Assembly: GCA_001769805.1 (NCBI GenBank)
Contig: MEPO01000005.1
Location: 72,867-136,866, forward strand
Direction of reading: 5' to 3'
DNA: 64,000 bases
Origin: Bdellovibrionales bacterium GWA1_52_35
GTDB lineage: Bacteria > Bdellovibrionota > UBA1018
This document shows, piece by piece, positions 60,053 through 64,000 of this stretch (positions are counted from its first letter, which is position 1; each line of letters opens with the position of its first letter). Position numbers and translations under genes: made by a program. Below the pieces are notes generated by a model. It made no database searches. It saw nothing but the letters and a program-made list of their open reading frames with translations, and was not told the origin of the DNA.

Positions 60053-60086
60053 CCTGTTCGGGCCTTTCCTCTAGGCAGACGACAGG
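60053..60086 (+). other. Leader hairpin between rpmF and fabH
   Basis: CCTGT (60053-60057) pairs with ACAGG (60082-60086), and GCCT (60062-60065) with AGGC (60073-60076). It lies in the 111-base gap where plsX usually sits. It could be a processing site or a weak attenuator. Confidence 0.3.
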
Positions 60087-60116
60087 CGGACGTGCGTTTA
60101 AAATGAGAAATACTCA

Positions 60117-61121
60117 ATGACCAATCTCTACGCTTCGAGAATTACCGGTACGGGTTCAGCTTTTCCGAAACGTCGCCTCACCAACCTTGAAATCGCACAG
60201 AATATCGAAACCAGTGATGAGTGGATCCGCGAACGCACCGGGATTGTTGAACGAAGGATTTCTGAGCCGGGGAATCCAGACGAGCTGAATTCCTCCCTCG
60301 GACTGGCTGCAGCCAAACGCGCGCTCGAGATGGCGGGCAAACGCCCCGAAGACATCGACCAGATTCTTTACGCGACCGCGTCCCCCGACACGATTATTCC
60401 TTCAACCGCATGCTGGCTCCAGCAAAAGCTCGGTGCCAAAAATGCCTGGGCCCTAGACATGAACGCGGCCTGCTCAGGCTTTCTTTACGCTCTGACTGTT
60501 GCCGATCAATTCATCAAAACCGGCTCATCCAAAACCATTCTCGTCATCGGAAGCGAAGTCCTGAGCACATTCGTCAATTGGAAGGACCGTGGCTCGTGCA
60601 TCCTTTTCGGCGACGGTGCAGGTGCCGTGATCGTGGAACGCACCACGGCTGATTCCCCCAGCCGGATTATCTCTTCGCACCTTCATAGTGACGGAAGCTT
60701 CTGGGAACTTCTGCATGTTCCGGCCGGCGGCTCGGCCATGGAAGTCACCGCGGCCCGGCATGCCGAAGGCCTCGACAAAGTTCATATGAAGGGCAAGGAA
60801 ATCTTCAAAGTGGCGGTAAAAACTCTAAGTGACTATGCCGCTCTCGCACTCGAAGTAAATCACCTGAAGCTGAGCGACCTCGACTGGTTCATTCCCCATC
60901 AGGCGAATCTCCGGATCATTGAAGCCGTCGCAAAACGACTCGATCTTCCGATGGAAAAAGTTCTTCTGAACATTGAACGCTTCGGCAACACCTCCTCGGC
61001 AACAGTGCCGTCGATGCTGGACGAGGCCGTGCGTGATGGTCGGATCAAATCCGGGCAAACCGTGCTGATGGATGTTTTTGGCGCCGGTCTGACCTATGGT
61101 TCTGTCCTTGTAAGGTGGTGA
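60117..61121 (+). CDS. fabH: 3-oxoacyl-ACP synthase III
   Basis: Starts fatty-acid chains by condensing acetyl-CoA with malonyl-ACP. The 334 residues carry Cys119 (MNAACSGFLYAL), the His in WFIPHQANLRI and the Asn in RFGNTSSATVP, the catalytic triad. The R-E-R-T-G-I-V-E-R-R segment near residue 40 is typical. The gene follows rpmF after a structured gap and precedes fabD by two bases. plsX, normally between rpmF and fabH, is absent. Confidence 0.96.
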   Translation: MTNLYASRITGTGSAFPKRRLTNLEIAQNIETSDEWIRERTGIVERRISEPGNPDELNSSLGLAAAKRALEMAGKRPEDIDQILYATASPDTIIPSTACWLQQKLGAKNAWALDMNAACSGFLYALTVADQFIKTGSSKTILVIGSEVLSTFVNWKDRGSCILFGDGAGAVIVERTTADSPSRIISSHLHSDGSFWELLHVPAGGSAMEVTAARHAEGLDKVHMKGKEIFKVAVKTLSDYAALALEVNHLKLSDLDWFIPHQANLRIIEAVAKRLDLPMEKVLLNIERFGNTSSATVPSMLDEAVRDGRIKSGQTVLMDVFGAGLTYGSVLVRW

Positions 61122-61123
61122 AT

Positions 61124-62209
61124 ATGACAAACACATCCAGCGTACTGACGGTTGCGTTTTTCCCCGGTCAAGGTTCCCAGACTGTTGGAATGGGAAAAGA
61201 TCTTTTCCAGAATTTCAAATCAGCCCAGACAGTTTTTGAGGAAGCCTCCGACTCCACTCACCTCGATATCCGCAAGCTCTGCTTTGACGGACCTGAAGCG
61301 GAGCTCCTGCTGACGGAAAACACGCAACCCTGTCTGCTCACCGTTTCTGTAGCCGCGTTTCGAATCGCCGTACAGGAATTCGGCTTCCTGCCGGCTGCCG
61401 TCGCCGGCCATTCTCTGGGAGAATATTCAGCTCTCGTTGCCGCAGGCTCCCTGCCGCTGGCCAAAGCCGCAGCCTGGGTTCGTGAACGGGGTCGAGCCAT
61501 GCAACAGGCCGTACCGGCCGGGCAGGGCACGATGGCGGCCGTCATGGGCCTCGCCGACGCCGACGTGGAAAGACTTTGTGCGCAGGCTTCCGAGAATGCC
61601 CGAAAACGCCGCGCTTCAGGTGAGAATTCCGAGCTGAGTGTTGCAGCAACCGTCGAGCCCGCAAATTTCAACGCTCCAGGGCAGATTGTGATTGCCGGCT
61701 CAACTGATGCCGTGGCCGAAGCCATTGCACTGATCAAAGGCGGCGGAGAATTTCCGGGTGGCAAAGCAATTCCGCTGTCAGTCAGCGCGCCTTTCCACTC
61801 GACTCTGATGTCACCGGCACGCACGCGCATGGCCGAACTTTTTGCGAATGCCGATTCCCTGGCTCAACCGCGCAGGCCGGTTTGCCCGTACGTTCCCAAT
61901 CGCACGGCGCGCTTGACGCAGGAATCCGGAATCATTTTCGAGCTTCTGGTGGAACAGGTGGATCATGCCGTTCTTTGGAAACAATCGGTGACCCATCTGC
62001 TCGAACAGAACTACACCCGGTTTGTGGAATTTGGTCCCGGCAAAGTTCTCTCCGGACTGACCAAAAGGATTGCCCAACCGCTCGGCAAATCCTGCGACCT
62101 TTTGAACGTCTCGGATGTTGCCTCTCTGACAAACACGGGCAAAGTACTAGCCGGACCCGCTCCAGAAGCCGCAACTTCCCCAGCAGTTCCTCCAGGAGGT
62201 TCTCAATGA
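61124..62209 (+). CDS. fabD: Malonyl-CoA:ACP transacylase
   Basis: Loads malonate onto ACP. From the ATG at 61124 (AAGGTGG upstream, two bases after the fabH stop) it is 361 residues. FFPGQGSQTVGMG, the nucleophile elbow AGHSLGE (Ser97) and the arginine loop with VSAPFHSTLM (active-site His) identify it. The C-terminal 20 residues (PEAATSPAVPPGGS) are an unusual Ala/Pro extension. Its stop overlaps fabG (ATGA). Confidence 0.95.
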   Translation: MTNTSSVLTVAFFPGQGSQTVGMGKDLFQNFKSAQTVFEEASDSTHLDIRKLCFDGPEAELLLTENTQPCLLTVSVAAFRIAVQEFGFLPAAVAGHSLGEYSALVAAGSLPLAKAAAWVRERGRAMQQAVPAGQGTMAAVMGLADADVERLCAQASENARKRRASGENSELSVAATVEPANFNAPGQIVIAGSTDAVAEAIALIKGGGEFPGGKAIPLSVSAPFHSTLMSPARTRMAELFANADSLAQPRRPVCPYVPNRTARLTQESGIIFELLVEQVDHAVLWKQSVTHLLEQNYTRFVEFGPGKVLSGLTKRIAQPLGKSCDLLNVSDVASLTNTGKVLAGPAPEAATSPAVPPGGSQ

Positions 62210-62943
62210 CGAAACCCATCGCAGTCATCACCGGCGCCTCTCGCGGCATCGGCGCGGCAATCGCACAGAAGCTGGCCCAGGATGGTTTTCACGTTTTCAT
62301 AAATTACACGAGCAACGAGGCGAAGGCCGCTGAAGTGCAAGCAGCAATTGTTTCCAGCGGTGGCACGGCGGAGCTTTGCCGTTTCGATGTTTCGCAATCC
62401 GCGCAAGTGGATGAACAGTTCCAGCTGATCCAGAAAAATGCCGGCCCCATCAGCGTGCTGGTGAATAATGCCGGGATCACCTGTGATGGTTTGATTTTGC
62501 GGATGAAGGACGAAGATCTCCGTAAAACGCTGGCTATCGATCTTGAAGGTGCGATTTACTGCACCCGCGCCGCGCTGAAACAGATGGTGCGCGCGAAGCA
62601 AGGCTCAATTATTCAAATTTCCTCAGTCGTCGGTGAGATGGGAAATGCGGGCCAAAGTGCCTATGCTGCAGCCAAGGCCGGACTCATCGGATTTTCCAAA
62701 AGCATCGCACGCGAAATCGGGAGCCGGCACATTCGTGTCAACGTTGTAACCCCCGGTTTTATCACGACCGACATGACAGAAGTCTTGACTGCCGAGCAAA
62801 AAGAAGCCATTCTGCGAACCATCCCGCTCGGTCTTTTCGGTAATCCCGAAGACGTTGCCAATCTGGTAGCCTTCCTGGCGTCACCCGCTAGCGGCTACAT
62901 CACAGGTCAGGTGATTGGGATTAACGGCGGTCAATATATGTGA
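62206..62943 (+). CDS. fabG: 3-oxoacyl-ACP reductase
   Basis: NADPH-dependent SDR, 245 residues from the ATG at 62206 with AGGAGG upstream. TGASRGIG binds the cofactor; Ser140, Tyr153 and Lys157 (YAAAK) are intact. The Asn of the catalytic tetrad, in the vNLxG motif, is Asp112 (AIDLEGAIYC). AGLIGFSKSIAREIGSRHIRVNVV and ITGQVIGINGGQYM follow as in E. coli. Activity is likely but may be altered. Confidence 0.95.
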   Translation: MTKPIAVITGASRGIGAAIAQKLAQDGFHVFINYTSNEAKAAEVQAAIVSSGGTAELCRFDVSQSAQVDEQFQLIQKNAGPISVLVNNAGITCDGLILRMKDEDLRKTLAIDLEGAIYCTRAALKQMVRAKQGSIIQISSVVGEMGNAGQSAYAAAKAGLIGFSKSIAREIGSRHIRVNVVTPGFITTDMTEVLTAEQKEAILRTIPLGLFGNPEDVANLVAFLASPASGYITGQVIGINGGQYM

Positions 62944-62956
62944 GTTGAAACTCACA
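62939..62956 (+). other. Intercistronic hairpin between fabG and acpP
   Basis: TGTGAGTT and AACTCACA flank GA, overlapping the fabG stop, an 18-base dyad 39 bases before the acpP ATG. It may protect or separate the highly expressed acpP message. Confidence 0.4.
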
Positions 62957-62995
62957 GGTTCGCGCCGGTTTTATGAAACGTAAGGAGAATCAGGA

Positions 62996-63241
62996 ATGTC
63001 AGCATCTGTTGAAGAAAGAATCCGCAATATTATCTGTGATCAGCTCGCCGTCGAACCCGACAAGGTCATTAAGACCGCATCGTTCATTGACGATTTGGGC
63101 GCAGACAGTCTTGATATTGTCGAACTCGTCATGACGATGGAAGAAGAATTTGATCTCGAGATTCCGGATGATGATGCTGAGAAAATCAAAACTGTCGGCG
63201 ACGTCGTCAGTTACATCAGCACCAAAGCCACAACGGCGTAA
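62996..63241 (+). CDS. acpP: Acyl carrier protein
   Basis: Eighty-one residues, strongly acidic. The phosphopantetheine serine is Ser38 in [17 protein letters not shown] precedes the start. The family length and sequence ([27 protein letters not shown]) are standard. It sits between fabG and fabF, as usual. Confidence 0.97.
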   Translation: MSASVEERIRNIICDQLAVEPDKVIKTASFIDDLGADSLDIVELVMTMEEEFDLEIPDDDAEKIKTVGDVVSYISTKATTA

Positions 63242-63262
63242 GTTTCAACCGAGGTTAAAAGG

Positions 63263-64000
63263 ATGACCGCTTCAAACCCGGTGGCATCAACATCAAGCTC
63301 AACTGGTAACCGCCCCAACGGATCCCGGAGGGTTGTTGTTACCGGAATTGGAGCAGTCACTCCTCTCGGTCTGACTTTCCAGTCCACCTGGAACAATGCA
63401 CTTGAAGGACGAAGTGGCGCGGCAAAAATAACCATTTTTGATCCAATTGACTGTCCCGTCACTTTTGCTGCTGAAGTCAAAAATTTTGACGTCACGGCGC
63501 CGATTGGGCCGCTACGGCCCAATCCAGACGGTCCCCCAGAAGAAATCATTCATCAGGCTTCCAGCGCCAAAGATGCCCGCCGGGTGGGAAGGTTCTGCCA
63601 CTTCGCACTTTCTGCCGGGTTGCAGGCCTATCAGGATTCCGGCCTGGATTGTGTGCGCAGCAAAATCGATCCCGACCGGATTGGAATCAATATCGGTGCA
63701 GGGATGGGCGGTCTTCCAGAAATTGAGGCCGTTCACGATGATTATCTGGCCAAGGGTTACAGAAGAATCACTCCCTTCTTCATCACGCAATCCATTCCGA
63801 ACATGGCATCTGGACTGCTCAGTATGCTTTTGAATCTGAAGGGTCCGAACCTTTGCACCGTGACTGCCTGCTCATCCAGCTCCCATGCCATTGGTGAATC
63901 CGCGCGGCTGATCCAGCGGGGCGATGCTGATATCATGATTGCCGGTGGAGCCGAGTCCGTGATCTGCAGACTTGGAATCGGCGGCTTCGCTTCAATGAAA
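63263..64000 (+). CDS. fabF: 3-oxoacyl-ACP synthase II, partial
   Basis: The first 246 residues of a KAS II enzyme, cut at the window end. After a 23-residue Ser/Thr/Asn-rich extension it reads RRVVVTGIGAVTPLGL. The nucleophile Cys is in TVTACSSSSHAIGES, and SIPNMASGLLS precedes it. AAAAGG lies upstream. The His residues of the triad lie beyond 64000. Confidence 0.95.
   Translation, partial: MTASNPVASTSSSTGNRPNGSRRVVVTGIGAVTPLGLTFQSTWNNALEGRSGAAKITIFDPIDCPVTFAAEVKNFDVTAPIGPLRPNPDGPPEEIIHQASSAKDARRVGRFCHFALSAGLQAYQDSGLDCVRSKIDPDRIGINIGAGMGGLPEIEAVHDDYLAKGYRRITPFFITQSIPNMASGLLSMLLNLKGPNLCTVTACSSSSHAIGESARLIQRGDADIMIAGGAESVICRLGIGGFASMK

Overview
The window looks like a chromosomal segment of a Gram-negative bacterium, GC a little over half, with no phage, insertion sequence or CRISPR array. 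It carries outer-membrane genes (lptE, hldD), many lipoprotein and secreted-protein genes, a type IV pilin, PilZ proteins, a CheX-type phosphatase and a cdaA-cdaR-glmM block. Together with a high share of unrecognisable secreted proteins this suggests a Bdellovibrionota/Oligoflexia-like or deltaproteobacterial lineage. That placement is inference; no rRNA gene is present to settle it. Gene density is high and no gap without a gene exceeds about 250 bases.

Layout. 1-4962 (minus): an Rrf2 regulator, cysteine desulfurase, MnmA and MtaB form an overlapping sulfur-to-tRNA operon, followed by rnc (cut by the window edge). 5176-6123: an unknown protein. 6120-15262 (minus): tilS-ftsH-cdaA-cdaR-glmM-pdxJ-nnr-tsaE, a run of tRNA modification, membrane proteolysis, c-di-AMP, cell-wall precursor and cofactor genes. 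15427-17769: a CAU tRNA, an orphan type IV pilin, RlmG and a small protein. 17802-22636 (minus): a membrane PilZ protein, a secreted unknown, NrfA/NrfH nitrite reductase and a lipoprotein. 22787-25383: a 32-residue receiver stub coupled to an ankyrin protein and a CheX-domain protein. 25375-35624: DUF523, GreB, an MFS exporter, HldD, S20, HolA, LptE, a DUF721 protein, a GYF-like protein, an MlaF-like ATPase, alanine racemase and NadB.

35680-46394 is rich in accessory genes: a lipoprotein, an 870-residue repeat-rich surface or periplasmic protein, PyrE, an alpha/beta hydrolase, a GYF-GYF-PilZ fusion, a VWA-like lipoprotein behind a textbook sigma-54 promoter, a clan CD (legumain/caspase-like) cysteine peptidase with a long coiled-coil tail, and two small or coiled-coil secreted proteins around a long perfect palindrome. 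46598-50570 holds a beta-lactamase-fold hydrolase and an acetoacetate module (two CoA-transferase subunits plus thiolase). 50794-57157 is a run of six same-strand genes dominated by secreted proteins and including an HtrA protease. 57154-57963 encodes a lysine/alanine-rich, histone H1-like protein with a possible zinc knuckle. 57998-64000 runs nagA, DUF177 and rpmF into fabH-fabD-fabG-acpP-fabF, without the plsX gene that usually sits between rpmF and fabH.

The most promising places for undescribed biology are the clan CD peptidase neighbourhood, the receiver-stub/ankyrin/STAS-CheX cassette, the 870-residue protein, the cysteine-less IscR-like regulator over the tRNA-thiolation operon, and a FabG whose catalytic Asn is Asp.
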